This document shows positions 11,674 through 24,406 of a stretch of DNA of 64,000 nt, piece by piece. The stretch comes from Hypholoma sublateritium FD-334 SS-4 (taxonomy: Eukaryota > Basidiomycota > Agaricomycetes > Agaricales > Strophariaceae). The stretch spans positions 124,001-188,000 of the forward strand of contig KN817526.1 in assembly GCA_000827495.1 (NCBI GenBank), given 5' to 3'. Each line of letters starts with the position of its first letter. Within the stretch, counting starts at the first letter, position 1. The position numbers were made by a program, and so were the translations under genes. The notes beneath the pieces were generated by a model, which made no database searches, had not been told where the DNA came from, and saw nothing but the letters and a program-made list of their open reading frames with translations.

Positions 11674-12992
11674 TCACAGACCCAGCCCTTCGAGGTACCG
11701 CTCCGTCGTCGCCCACAGCTCATCCTGCAGATCCACGCGCTGAGAATTGGGCGATGCCGCCCCGATCTTCCCCACAGGCTCGAGGTACGCGCCCTTGTAC
11801 TTCTCTGGCTCCGCCCTGACGAGGGGCGACGCGGCGGCGAAGCACGACGTGTACGCGCCCTGCGCGGGGTCCGTCCCGAAGAGCCATAGTAGCACGCCAA
11901 TGAGGCGCGGGTACGCGGACTTCGCGGCGAGCGACGTGTTCACGAGGCCGGGGTGCAGCGAGATGCAGATGACCTTGGTGGCGGCGAGCCGCCGCGTGAG
12001 GCTGTGCGTGAAGAGCACGTTCGCGAGCTTCGAGACGAAGTAGCGCGCGAAGTACGCGATCTGCTCGTTTGGGTAGAAGTTCTTGAATATGTCGAGGGAC
12101 GCGAAGCTGATTTTGGGGTCGGCGGCGACGCCGCGCCTGTGAGCATCGGATGCGAGCTGGGAGAGGAATGTGTAAATGGGTTGGCTGAGGTGCTTGTTGG
12201 GGTGGCTCACGTACGTTCACTATGCGCACATCGGAGCCCTCCTCTTCGGATGTTTTGATGAGCAGGGGGAGGAGGGGCACGGTGAACTGGAAAGTTCCAA
12301 TGTGGCTATGAGACGAGGGTCAGATAACAATTCACGGTCTGAGTTGGGATAGAACACAAGCTCACTTCACCATCATCATCTCGGTGATTCCTGTGAGCGT
12401 GGTGTCGAACGTTAGCTAGGATAATAAACAGGAAAAAGACGTAGGACTTACCATCCTGCGAAGGCTTGTCGGCGTCATCCTTGGTGCTAAATAGGGAATG
12501 AAACAACATCAACAAAATTCTTGAATACGACGAGTCGTCCGGGGCTTACCATCCGGCGTTGTTCACTGAACCCATGCAGATTAGTCGTGCGCTCTATAAT
12601 ATATGCTTGAAACGCACCTAGAATATCCAGCCGGCTTTCCTTCTGCAAGAACCCCTCTGCAGAGGCCTTGGCTTCGGCAGGGGTGTTCAAGCTACACGAG
12701 AACCAGATCACCTCGCCAGACCCCGTACCCTCCGCCTTCAGCTCCTCGACCGCCTGGCGCCCCTTCTCCTCCGTTCGCGCGCCTAAATAGACCTTCGCCC
12801 CCTTGCGCGCGAGGAACTTCACCGTGTTGTACCCGATTCCAGTGCTGTTGAGCGCGTTATGGACGTTAGTTTGCAACTCGGACGATGCACGCGAGAGCCG
12901 GAAGCTTACTTGCCGCCGGTGACGATGACGACTTTACCGGTCAGATCAGCGAGGTCGTCGGCGGGATTGAACTTTTTAGACCAGAATGGCAT
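11674..12992 (-). CDS. Classical short-chain dehydrogenase/reductase 1 (retinol-dehydrogenase-like)
   Basis: The minus-strand gene starts MPFWSKKFNPADDLADLTGK, then VVIVTGGK, split by an intron before NSTGIGYNTVKFLARKGAKV, the TGxxxGIG cofactor motif. The VNNAG motif lies on a 16-nt exon at 12550-12565, and ITEMMMV lies on an exon of about 25 nt near 12367-12391. The catalytic pair is intact in RYFVSKLANVLFTHSL (Y-F-V-S-K), followed by SLHPGLVNTSLA. The C-terminus ends YLEGLGL at TGA 11674-11676. Proteins of this branch are annotated as retinol dehydrogenase-like or WW-oxidoreductase-like and use NADP(H); the real fungal substrate is unknown. It shares its layout and about the same start peptide with the two SDRs that follow, so the three are likely paralogues. 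Confidence 0.88.
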
Positions 12993-13461
12993 GTTTCTAA
13001 TGAGAGCAAGAAGTAGGAAGACTAATAGGGGAAATAGTAACTGGGAGGGAAAGGGGTGGTGACGCGCTTTTATACATACACGGTTTACTTTTTGTGTCAA
13101 TGTGGCTGGCAGCAAGTTGCACCCACGGCTTCAATAGGCCGTATATTTTTGAATACGTCGATGCTTACAGATGATTATCCACCACACCAGCACTGCGGCA
13201 AGAGGGCGCAGCTGTACATAGTTTGAATCATAAACTGGGTTTAACTTGGCGCGCACTTTGCGCGCAGCGAATACGCGAAGTCAATGGATGCACCGTTCTT
13301 ATAATCTTTTGAGGAAATCTTGGCTTGTATAATTTGAACTGACGCGCAGCACATCGTGCTGAGTAGCAGCAGCCAGCGGGCCAGCGGCGCAGTCGGAAAA
13401 CAATTTCTCCATAACGGAAATCAAGTGAATAACCGACTATAAGACGGCACCGTCTCGCAGA
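12993..13461. other. Intergenic region between SDR 1 and SDR 2
   Basis: About 470 bp between two minus-strand genes, holding the promoter of SDR 1 and the 3' UTR of SDR 2. I see no open frame of note. Confidence 0.6.
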
Positions 13462-14839
13462 TTATGGCAGCGCCGGACCCAAGCCCTGGTCCTCCAAGTA
13501 CTTCCCTGTCGTGTTCCACAGTTCGTCCTGCAGCTCGACCTTCAGAGCATTCGGCGCGGGCTTGGTGATGCGCCCAGGTGGCTCCAGGTAACTGCCGTTG
13601 TATTCCTCTGCCTGCTCGCGAATGACAGGCGAGCCCGCGGCGAAGACAGAGGTGTATGCGCCCTCGTCGGGGGCCATGGCGATGACACGCATCAGCAAGT
13701 TTAACGCGCCGGAGAAGGAGAACCGCGTGGAGATCGAGGTATTCACGAAGCCCGGGTGGAGGGATAGGCATATTATGCCGGAGGAAGACAGACGGCGCGT
13801 CAGGGTGTTTGAGAAGAGGGTGTTGGCGAGCTTGGTGACCGCTTAATGAATAGATGAAAAGGTGTATAATAAAGGGAATAGTATCGTGACTTACTGTACC
13901 GCGCAAAGGAGGGAACTGAGGCGCTCGTATGGTGGTCCTTGAATGTGTCCAGCGAGAACGTGATGCTGGGATCGGCAGCTGCTGATGATCTATGAGCGTT
14001 AGATGATACCTGGTAACAAAAAAAGATTTAATTCAGTTCGAATGAAATACAGGTGCGTGATGAAACTGACAGTTATGATACGGACGTCAGATCCCGGCTG
14101 TTCGGCGGTCTTGATAAGAAGTGGTATTAGCGTTTTGGTGAACTGGAAAACGCCAATATGACTTTTGATTCTACGTCAAAAGATATTTGACTATTCAATA
14201 GAAGAAGTCCGCTCACTTGGTCATCATCATCTCCGTGATTCCTGTTAATCGAATCATATTAAGTGTAAATTTAGATAATGCAATGCAAAATGTACCATCT
14301 TGAGCTGTTTTATTCTCTTGATGAGCATCCCAGATTCTATAGAGCGTTCGAAGTGTAAGATTACTAGAAGATGGTTCAGATTAATAAACAATTGGCACAT
14401 ACATCGCGGCGTTATTGACTGGCAAAAAATTGAGGAATATATTAATCCAATATATTCGCCGCAACGATACGCACTTACCAAGAACGTCGAGCCTAGTTTC
14501 CTTCCCCAAGAAGCCTTCTGCTGATTTCTTGGCCAACTCTGGTGTGCCGATATCGACGTGCAGGTAGATAACCTCGCCTGACCCAATGCCCTCTTCCTGG
14601 AGTTTAGTGACCGCGTTCTTTCCCCTCTCCTCTGATCGAGAACCAACGAAGACCTTGGCGCCCTTGCGAGCCAGATGCTTCGCTGTGGCATAGCCAATCC
14701 CTGTGCTGGTGCAACAAGTTAACAAAACGCTGGAACGCTGGAGAGAGGTGTAGATTCACTTCGCTCCCGTGACAATTATAATCTTCCCCGCGAGGTCGGG
14801 TAAGTCCTTGGCTGGGTTGAACTTGCGAGACCAGAACAT
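13462..14839 (-). CDS. Classical short-chain dehydrogenase/reductase 2
   Basis: It starts MFWSRKFNPAKDLPDLAGK and IIIVTGAK, then TGIGYATAKHLARKGAKVFV after an intron. Exons continue with KETRLDVLG and a small exon carrying the NNA motif, and the protein ends KYLEDQGLGPALP. The catalytic Tyr and Lys are separated by an intron: the exon ends in TAC-A and the next supplies CG-GTC-ACC-AAG, giving Y-T-V-T-K and then LANTLFSNTLTRRL. SLHPGFVNTSISTRF follows. It is a cytosolic NAD(P)-dependent oxidoreductase of the same branch as SDR 1, its close neighbour on the same strand. Introns are numerous and short; boundaries in the middle third (about 13900-14400) are uncertain. Confidence 0.85.
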
Positions 14840-15458
14840 GATTCCAGCGTGAGGAGCGTCGTGTGAGGAGAGTCGAGTTTCAATGTGGGATGAATATCGC
14901 AGCCATGACCAAATACAACCATGCTTATCAATGAGCCTGGTGTGGATCCTGTAAAGGCATTCCCATGGATTTCGTGCATCGCGGTGCCGTCAAATCTAGC
15001 CAGGGAAGATTTCATGAACATGAAGCCTAGTTGTGTCGATTTGAAGCGAATCAACCCGAGGAAGTCTTCCGTACTATCGCCGGTAGCTTTCCAACGGTAT
15101 TTCACCTTGAATAAGTTCGACGGTGGCCATGAGATGAGTAAATCTATGTGGAAGCACGCGATGTGGAAAGAAGCAAGTTGGGCCAGGGAATCGTCTCGGA
15201 CCGGTTACTTCTTCGCCGTTTACATGGAATTTTCGTGTGAACGAAGTACATACAAAGCTTCACTTACATTTCAACATTTCTGCACCATGTGTACTGCGTA
15301 GGATCTACTCACGATGAATCGCGAATGTTGAAACCGCTGCTGTCAGCTTGCCATTGCTATCCGCTTTCTGCTAGGCTTTCTTGCCGTTGCATAGCCTGAA
15401 GTCAAGCACATTCCTTTTTCTCGCTGAGGATACCTTAACGCACTGTTTTTCTTTGAAT
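14840..15458. other. Divergent intergenic region between SDR 2 and SDR 3
   Basis: About 620 bp between the divergent start codons at 14839 (minus) and 15459 (plus), so it probably holds both promoters. The plus-strand open frame 14921-15301 has no recognisable content. Confidence 0.55.
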
Positions 15459-16882
15459 ATGGGCAACCTGGCTTCCCGGAGATTTAATCCTTCCACTGAT
15501 CTAGTGGACTTGAAAGGGAAAGTGGCCATCGTCACTGGAGGAAAGTGAGTCTGCCCAAATTCGGGAATCGTTTTAACGCATGCCCGTCTAATCGTATTTC
15601 TCTAGCACTGGTATTGGTTTGGCGACGGTTAGACATCTAGCCCGAGGCGGTGCCAAGGTATATCTTGCCGCCCGGAATGAATCTCGTGCGCTTGGTGCTC
15701 TGAAGCAGCTGGAGGATGAAGGCCTTGCCCCGGGCCACGGAGAGGTTCTATGGCTGAAGCTTGATCTCAGCGATCCCCGAGACGCGAAGAAGTCAGCGGT
15801 GGAGTTTTTGGAACGGGAAGCACGTTTGGATATTCTCGGTGCGTTGTAGGCAGTGCCGTGATCATTGACCCTTGCTGACGTATTGTACTAGTCAATAATG
15901 CAGCAGCGTGAGCAACCACAGCCATAAATTTATCGCAACAAGTTCACCTTCGGAACATGGGCGTCGATAGAATTACTGCGCCGTATGTTGTTGGGCCAGA
16001 TGGTGGGCAAATTGGTGTGCATCAGTTGCCGATCTGACATCCATCACATAGGCGTAACTGAGATGGCTATAATCAAGTAATTCCTAGTCATCGCGAGTCA
16101 GGAACAAGATTTACCCACATATCACAGCTATGTTAGTCCAGTTGCCTTTACACGGGTGTTGATACCGCTCTTGCAGAAGACGGCAGCAGAGCCCGCGTCA
16201 GATGTGAGAGTAGTCAATGTACGTTCATTCCCTCATTAACACCGCACAAGCATCGGAATGCAAAGTTGATCGTTCGTCCGCATACTCAGGTCACATCTAT
16301 TGTCCACAAGCTCGTCCCGTTGTCTGTCAAATTCGATGAAACCAGTGACTTCAACATCAAATACAAATGGAAGCTGTTGCCAGGCCTGACACGCTATGGT
16401 AAGTCTTGGAGCCCTCTTGTACTGTCCCATGATCCCTCTCTAAAATTACACACCACGTAGGGCACAGCAAGGTAATGCTGTCGTTGTGGACACGAAGTCT
16501 TCAGAAGCAAATTGGCGCCAACGAGTTGGCGCCCGTCACCGTAATATCCGTGCACCCCGGAGGTGTGGATACCTTCACACACAACTGGATATTCCCCCGT
16601 TTCTTCAAATGGCTGGTAAGCCTCACCATCGCACAGCCTGATGTAGGGGCCTACAATTCCGTTTTTGCTGCCGCTTCAAAGCGAGTACACGAGAATAGGA
16701 GTGCGTATCGGGGCGTTTATCTCGAGAGCCAGCCGACAGGCAGGATCGCGGCACCCAATCCGGTCGTTCTTGATGACGCGCTTTCTGAGAGGTTGCAGCG
16801 CACGACAGGATTTTTTGGAACGTATCGGTGCTTGATTCGCGTCTCGGTCTGCACCCTTTTTTATTCGAGTTCATTGTTCTAG
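15459..16882 (+). CDS. Classical short-chain dehydrogenase/reductase 3
   Basis: It starts MGNLASRRFNPSTDLVDLKG and VAIVTGGN, with the glycine motif completed after the first intron (TGIGLATVRHLARGGAKVYL). A short exon gives VNNAAA. The catalytic pair is split by an intron: the exon ends CGC-TAT-G and the next begins GG-CAC-AGC-AAG, giving Y-G-H-S-K. ISVHPGGVDT follows, then a C-terminal region with GAYNSVFAAAS and YRGVYLESQPTGRIA. The last residues (after RLQRTTGFFG) diverge from SDR 1 and 2, and TAG 16880-16882 may not be the real end if a further intron exists. It is transcribed away from SDR 2. Same family and unknown substrate. Confidence 0.85.
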
Positions 16883-17152
16883 GAAACAATAAAGGCCCAA
16901 TTTAAACCCCATTCGCTTTGTTGCATAGCGTAGAGGCCGCGGAGGTCATGCAAAGAAGCCACGCAACCACGCAAAGGTTGGCTTGTGGCGTAATAGTTGT
17001 GCATTACTATTGCATTACTGTGTGGCCCAAGCGCTTGCAGGATTCGCACGTCCATTAGCGTGGGAATATTATTGCCTTGAAAAGTCGCGTTAGTCGCGTC
17101 CCTGGTTTGCTCAGACCCTCAACTTTCTCCCCCACCCCGCCGACGCGTCGCA

Positions 17153-20100
17153 ATGTCGGAGCACAGCACCACTGCGCTCCTAGAACTGGCGAAAAAACAA
17201 CTAGGCTTGCGAGCTTCGACTTCGGTGAGTAGTCGACGAGGACAGGGGCTGCAGCATGGGCACAGCGCGTCAAACGCTGACAGCATGACTGATGTTTTTT
17301 TTTTCCAAATCAAGGACTCTCGCGTGCCCGACTTCTATCTCGAAGAACTGCGTACTCACCTTAAGCTATTTCCTCTTGAGGATAACGTGCGTGTTAACCT
17401 CCGTCATCCAGTTGGTGTTGCCTGATAACTGAGAGGCCCCTACAGTTTCGCGTCGCGCTGCAGCCTAAATTTGGATGTCAGTCTTCAAATACGCCTACAT
17501 ATCACCGCATACATTGACTTACTTACCTTTTATACGCGTCGTTCAGCCGGTATTGTGACCTGCCTCAAAAATGGGTGCAACCAACGCATACACTTGACTC
17601 CACGTGTCAAATGCGAGGACGGAGGACGAACAGATGGGACGGTGTCGCTTTCCGCATATCGAGTAAGCATACATCTTGCACACCAATAGCACACCAATTA
17701 CATAAGGCTAACGCGTTTTTATAGACGCATCTTTCTTCCCATCTACTTCAGGAGACATCCGTTAGAACTCGATCGGGCAAGACGTTAAATGCTGTGCGTA
17801 CAGGTTTACCATGCCATTGGTGCACCTGTTTAATTTACAATGCGTATATAATAGTCATCTTCATCAACCAAGATCGATAACCTTCTCCCATCTTCGGAAC
17901 AACCGCGAGCGACCCGCCTTGTTTCCTCATCTCGACCAAAGGCGAAAGCGGCCCTTAAAGCCACACCGGCGTCTGTCAAGCCTGAGCCCATTGAATCGGT
18001 TGTCCCTCGCAAACGCCTTTCTGATCAGGCCTTTCCGCCAGTAAAGACCGAGGAGGGTGACAAGAACGTCGCATCTGCTGTGCCGTCGAAGAGAGTGAAG
18101 ACAGAAACCGACCCCAAGGAACCCCTTGCTCAAGTGACGAACGTTCCTGTAACGCCCACCACCTCCCGCGAATCCGTTCCAATGTATTCTGGGTTTGATG
18201 GAATCCCTGGTGCTGGAGCCAAGCTCGAAGACGTACAGGCTGCAACCAGCGACCTGCAGTATGTTCCTGGAGGACACACTCTGGTTCCTGGCCCAGTCAA
18301 CATGAACTATCCTATCCCCGGGTACGCTGACGTCTACCAAAACTGGGCACCCACATACGACCAGGCCTTCAATGCGGTAGGCCAATACCAAGCGCCTAAA
18401 GAGGAATACCGCCAGTTTAGCCCCGTTCCGCCGCCTTTTGTTGCTCCAATGGCACCCAGGAAATCGCACAATGTTCCTCGGCCGTTTCCTATGGACTTTG
18501 ATCAAGTCAAACAAAGCTCGCCGGAGTTTGACAATCTATCACATCTTTCGCACCAGGCTGTATCACTCCCGGTTCGACAATACAATTGGCAATCACACCC
18601 GTCTTCATCTACGCCGCCTAGGGACAACAAGCTTGATGTTTTTGTTGATCGTGATGTTAAACCCTATATCTCTGGCCCTGCTATCAAGACGTATACACCC
18701 ACAAATGCCATGGCTTCCAGCTCTAGGGAAGTCACTCTTCCTCTGCATGTCCACCACGAACAAAAGCCCAGATTTCCTGGCGCATATATGGACGTTTCGG
18801 ACGATGATCAGGACTCGAACTCCGGCTTCGAAAATGCCCATTTTCAACCACTCGACCATAGCCATCTACAACATCTCGACCATTTCGTTGACCGTATTGG
18901 CATAAATGTGCCACCGCCGATCGACAATGATGATCACGACGACAACGGCGATTATCACGGCCGAGGCCATGACATGTTTGTGGGCCCGCAGGCAGTTTCT
19001 GACGAGTACGTGATCTGCGCTATGTGTGCACACCTTTCGGCCTATGATCGTTGCTTATATTTAGCATCGAGAAATTCTTGGTTGAAGCCGGGAATGCAGA
19101 GAATTTTGACGGTAATGAGACGGTCGACAAGGCGCTTGCATACCTTGAGCTGAGGCACCTCGATGAAAAATTGCCCGGGATGGACATCTCGCTTATGGCG
19201 CACCAGGTCATGGGTGTGGCATGGATGCTGGAGAAAGAAAAGAGCGGCATTCGTGGCGGGTGCTTGGCTGATGAGATGGGTCTTGGAAAAGTCAGTCCAT
19301 GTTGCATGCTTGATATCTTAATTTGTCGCTGATATCCAAATGACTTGACTCCAATAGACGGTTCAAATGTATATTTTCTTTGATACTATTCCTTTCGATT
19401 CGTTAATTAATTCACCCTTTCAGGATTGCTGTTATGGTGAAAAACCGTTCGACGAACCCATCGTGCAAAACGAATTTAATTGTCGCGCCTCTGGCCCTGC
19501 TCGACCAATGGAAGTTGGAGATCGAAGAAAAGACAAATTGTGGCTTAAGTTGCCTTATATATCACGGTAAGGTATCTTTCAGCCCTTTTCGATATATCTT
19601 TCGCTGATTCTATCATCGTTCGAAGGCCAATCGCGGACAAGGAAAAAGTCGGATTTGACTAAACATGATGTTGTTCTGACTACTTTCAATGTACGTCTTC
19701 CTGGATTCTCAACGTTTCAGGGCGTTGAATGACACATTTTGTCGACTCTGAAGACCATGGCGATGGAATGGCCCGATTATGAAAACGAGTTGAAAAAGAA
19801 GGACAAGGCAAAGAAGGCCAGGAAGCGAAATCACGATGATTTCATTGTAGAGGACTCGGATGACAATAAGTTGCGTAACGCTCACTATCGTGCTGATAAG
19901 CGGAAGCAGCACGGTGAGTCATTTGTTGGCCTGTAGAGTGTTTTTCATGTTCTGAAATGTCTCTGTTCAGTTGGTCTCTTGTTCCAAGTCGAGGTCAATC
20001 CTTTATTCCTTACCCTCCCTGAAGGATATATCTAACCGTTCGTATCGTAGTTTTACCGCATTGTGGCCGACGAAGGGCAACAAATCCGTAACAGGCGTAC

Positions 20101-22715
20101 AAGTATGTGTATACCTTACCACTATGACTTTCTATCCTAATTGCTACTTCGTAGGGATGTCGAGATCGATTACCGACCTGCAAGCTACATACCGCTGGGT
20201 TTTGACTGGGTTTGTCTTTCTTAAAGTTTTGACATCGCATTTGACTGAAAATGTTACGCAGGACGCCCATCGTAAACAGTCTTTCCGACGTGTACGGCTA
20301 TATCAGGTTCTTGAAAGTTAGGCCATGGTACGATTGGTCGGAATTCCACGGCGAAATTGGCAAGTTGGAGAAAAAGAGACGTAAGTGCACAATTATCTTA
20401 AGTAGTGTGTAGACACTCACTTTTTCAATTTGCAGCCGGAGTGGCCGTGGCTCGCTTGCAGAAAGTCATGACGTTGTTTCTGCTTCGCCGCAAGAAGGAT
20501 TCACAGCTGGATGGCAAGAAGCTTATTGAGCTTCCTCCGAAAGAGGTGGTTCTTCTCAGGCTGGAGTTCTCAGAGGAGGAGCGCGAGATCTATTATATGG
20601 TGAGTTTCTGATATCTTCTGTTCTGACGTCGGTGGGATATCTGACGATGATATACATAGATTGAAGCTCGTAGTCAGGCTAAATTCAATCGCTATCTTCG
20701 TGCTGGGACTGTGCTGAAGTGCGCACCCCTCATAGATCCCGGACTTTCTTTTCGTTTGCTAACGCTCTACTTAGGAACTATCATCAAGTCCTCGTGTTGC
20801 TCCTCCGCTTGCGCCAAATTTGCTCTCATCCTTCTTTGATTCAAGAAGATGGTGTTGCTTTCGTTCATCCCGACGAGGCTCACGTGAAGCCCGAATTTGC
20901 GACAGAATTGACTCGCGCTCGTCGTATCGTTTCGCCGGAATTTGTGGCAAAGATGAAGGAAAAGTTCAAGCAGCAGGCTCTAGCACGTATGGAAGTGGAG
21001 AGGAAGGTGAGAGACAGTTTAATTGTCGCAAGATATTTTCTGAAGTCTGCAACTCTGGTTTAGTCTGCGAATGCCACGATCGAAGAGGAAGATTGCCCCA
21101 TCTGTTTCGACGCCATGACTGACGCAGTGATAACCCCTTGCACACACATCTTCTGTCGTGATTGCATTGGTACGTTTCTTGATTTCTCATTTATCCAGTG
21201 TGTCGCTGATTCTATCCATTATTTGAAGTCGACGTCCTCAACCAAGCCCCTCCAATGGATGCTGAGGACCAAGTTCCTGGAGGTAGTGCTAAGGATCGCC
21301 CATGTGAGTGTTATCCACTGCGTACATGCATAATTAATAATAACGTGTTGGACAGGTCCCGTTTGCCGCGCCGCTATCAACGCCGAAAAGCTGTTCTCGA
21401 GAGAAGCCTTCGAATATTCTGATGAAGACCTCAACGACAAGGGGTCTGCTGATATGGACATACTATCCGACAGCCCTGGTATCACTTCGAAAGGTAAGGG
21501 CAGGGGCAAGAGCAAAGTCATGAAGAAGTCCAAGAAAGTGTCGCGAGTGTCGCGCCGCGAGTCGGACGATGAGGGTGATGATGGGTCGGACAACGACTTG
21601 GAATACGACGACGACGACGGGTCGGACTTGAGTGACTTCATTGTCGAAAGCGACGAAGACGAGGAGGAGAAGGATGCGCGCAGGGCGATGAAGCAGCGCC
21701 AGACGAAGAAGCATAAGAACGTCATCCTCGATTCTGACGACGAGCCGGATACCCCGGAAGAACAGGAGGTCATATTCGGCTTGAAAAAGAAGGTGCCTAT
21801 GACGACGGATGTTGTGCCCATCATGTCTCGTTTCCTACCGTCTTCGAAGATGAAGGTTCGTCGACAACAAATCCTGTCTCAATTTCAATTGCTTATGTTT
21901 GGCGGGCGTAGTTTATGATGGACCAACTTCAGAAGTTGAAGCAAACCAATCCCGAGGAAAAGGTATGTAATGATACCATCGTAACAATAGCATGGTTATT
22001 GAATAATTTGATTTCCAGACACTGGTCGTTTCCCAATGGACTGGATGTCTGACTCTGGTGTCGGACTATTTGACGGAGAATGGCATTCCTCATGTCAAGT
22101 ATGTGGACGCGTTCTCCCCTCCGAGTTTCTTGTTTCTTATTAAAGCTCTCCAGATATCAAGGCGACATGAATCGCCCCAAACGCGACCAAGCCGTGCAGG
22201 TGTTCATGTCCAAGGAGAAAGCGCGCGTCATGCTGATGTCGCTCAAATGCGGAGGTATATGTCGCTGATTCTCTGGGGTACAGTGGTTGACCGAGCGTCT
22301 TAGGCGTTGGTCTCAATCTCACTCGCGCGAACAATGTCATCTCGCTGGATCTTGGCTGGTCGCAGGCCGTCGAGGCGCAGGCCTACGACCGTGTCCACAG
22401 GTTAGGCCAAACGCGCAAGGTTACCGTGCAGCGCATCGTCATCGCGGATACGGTCGAGGACCGTATCTTGGCACTGCAGGAAAGGAAGCAGGCGCTCGCT
22501 GACGGAAGCCTGGGCGAAGGGAACGGTCAGAAGATCGGAAGTAAGTAATGTTTTCTTTGTGTGATCCTCTACTGATGGCGTCCTTTATCAACAGAACTCT
22601 CCGTAAAGGAGCTCGGTATGTTTTCCATGTCAATTTTGGATCCGATGCTTATTTTGTGATGACAGCGAATCTCTTTGGTCTCGACGCCCGTGGTCGGCGC
22701 TTAACCAATGGCTAA
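17153..22715 (+). CDS. SNF2-family ATPase with RING finger (Rad5/Rad16/Uls1-like)
   Basis: A large multi-exon gene opening [20 protein letters not shown] and ending at TAA 22713-22715. A long, poorly conserved N-terminal part (17.3-19.0 kb, Pro/Ser-rich) precedes the ATPase. SNF2_N motifs: [16 protein letters not shown], then [12 protein letters not shown] with TVQM after an intron (Walker A), [12 protein letters not shown], and DEGQQIRNR as motif II (DEGQ rather than DEAH/DEGH). [20 protein letters not shown] follows. A C3HC4 RING ([20 protein letters not shown] then CRDC; later CPVCR) sits between the two helicase lobes, as in Rad5/Rad16/Uls1. A Lys-rich then Asp/Glu/Ser-rich block (21.48-21.77 kb) follows the RING. 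The C-terminal lobe has [20 protein letters not shown] and [12 protein letters not shown]. Expected role: nuclear DNA translocase and ubiquitin or SUMO-targeted ligase in repair. Confidence 0.88.
21454..21780 (+). other. Charged low-complexity block inside the SNF2/RING protein
   Basis: Within the helicase gene, after the RING finger, the protein carries a Lys/Arg/Gly/Ser-rich segment ([16 protein letters not shown]) and then a long Asp/Glu/Ser-rich segment with repeats of DDD and DSDDEPD. Such blocks are usually disordered and can bind histones or carry phosphorylation or SUMO-interaction sites. It lengthens the linker between the two ATPase lobes. Confidence 0.7.
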
Positions 22716-24090
22716 TAGCCCATAATCTCTACTTTACAGCTTGGGTTGACTCGCTCGTGCATATTTATGTTCCGCCGCCCATAGACGCTTCAACTGTGTA
22801 TCCAACATTCCGTTTCTTGCCCGCTTCGACTTCTTGAATTATATTCTTCTTGAACAGTGTAGACCACATGCTTCGTGTTACAGTACTCGTTTCGATTCTA
22901 CCGCCCCGCTACAATCTACCGTACGCTCCTTATATTTGCGCCTAGTCTGCTTAGTATACACATACTATTTATTGTAATCGCCAGTGCATAGTACGTGTCT
23001 AGTAAACTTATACCCACCTTTCCGTCAAGTAATGTCCTGCGCTCGCGGAGCGCGGTGGCGCCGGCGCACTGCTTTTCTATGAAACCATGAACACCGGCTC
23101 TGGGCCCACTCCTGGTTCATGAATGAATGACGCGTGTTATGATGCGACCATGTAGGCGCTTAGTTTTATCTTGGGGTCTACAGATTTATAAATAGAACGC
23201 CGGGCGAGGACTTGGCGAGATCGTGATAAGCAGGTGCGTGCGGGGTAAGTATAACTACTACTTATCGCGTGCTAGGGGAGGAGAGGGAGCGAAGCGAGGA
23301 GGTTATGATAGGGCGTTCTCTGGAGCGCTGCTGCTTATCGGGCGGTGGCGTGGCTGAGGCGGCGCTGCTTGCTTGTTTGTTTTGTGAGTGAGTATCTAGG
23401 CTGTGTAGAGGTGCGGGGAGGGTCCAGCGAGGGATCGGGATTTGGGACGTGCAGAGCTGGAATGGGTTTACTTACTTGCTTGCTTACTTGCTTACCTACG
23501 GGAAAGGACTAGGTGGGTACGTCGATCCGGGCGCGGCACTGCTTATCTGCTATCATCGCGCGTCCCAAGTGTGAACGCTCCGAGTCGGGTGGGGCGCTGC
23601 GCCCACTCCGCGCAGTTGGTGTATACTGCAACTCGCCGCCTAGTCGTGTCGGGATCGGAGCCGGTGTGCGAAGCCCGGTGTACTTATGGGAGTGCGAGGC
23701 AAATGCGAGCGGTGGATTTAAAGTGTTAGGACATACATTAATACTCAGGAATAAGTACACGGGATGTGCGTATGTGCTTCTGGTGCGTCTCGCAATGGCT
23801 TCTCCGGATTATTTTAAAACTACTAATACGCCCTGCGCCCTCTGCCCTTCCTTCCGGGCATTGGCGATGTGTGTAAGGCGGGTCACAGGTGCGCCGGCGT
23901 GCGTTGCTTGGGTGCCCACAGCACTTATCAGTGATCGCGGGGGCTATAGGCGACTAAGAGAGGAAACGACGGGACGGCGCCGGCCTCGTGCGGATTGCGG
24001 GCTCAGGCGGGCGCGCACGCCATTCGGCGTGTTGCCTGCAGGACGGGGATTAGAAAGCACTTGCGTGATATGTGGTAAGTAGGAGGGACG

Positions 24091-24232
24091 CGCGACGAGG
24101 ACGCAGGCACCGGCGTGCGTGCGTGCGTGCGTGAGTCAGACCTCACCGGAGTGCGATCGAGCGATCCCGCGACGAGGGCGCAGGAGAGGCGAATCACGAT
24201 GAGGGTAGGAACGATGATCCCGCGATCGGGAT
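24091..24232. repeat. Direct repeat, copy 1
   Basis: It begins with CGAGGACGCAGGCACC, continues through a GTGC tetranucleotide run and GTGAGTCAGACC, then CAGGAGAGGCGAATCACG, and ends near CCCGCGATCGGGAT. The same order of blocks recurs at 24283-24406, with small insertions and deletions between blocks. Confidence 0.75.
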
Positions 24233-24282
24233 GCAAGGCACTTACTTGCTTGGCTTACTTGGTAGCGGTGTCGCGCGACGTA

Positions 24283-24406
24283 CGAGGACGCAGGCACCGC
24301 CGCGCGTGCGTGCGTGCGTGCGTGAGTCAGACCTTACGTCACCCGCGACGAGGACGCAGGAGAGGCGAATCACGGAGGGTGGGTATTATGAGCCCGCGAT
24401 CGGGAT
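24283..24406. repeat. Direct repeat, copy 2
   Basis: Second copy of the element at 24091-24232: CGAGGACGCAGGCACC, the GTGC run, GTGAGTCAGACC, GAGGCGAATCACG, and CCCGCGATCGGGAT. The two copies are about 190 bp apart start to start, in the same orientation. No coding capacity. Confidence 0.75.
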
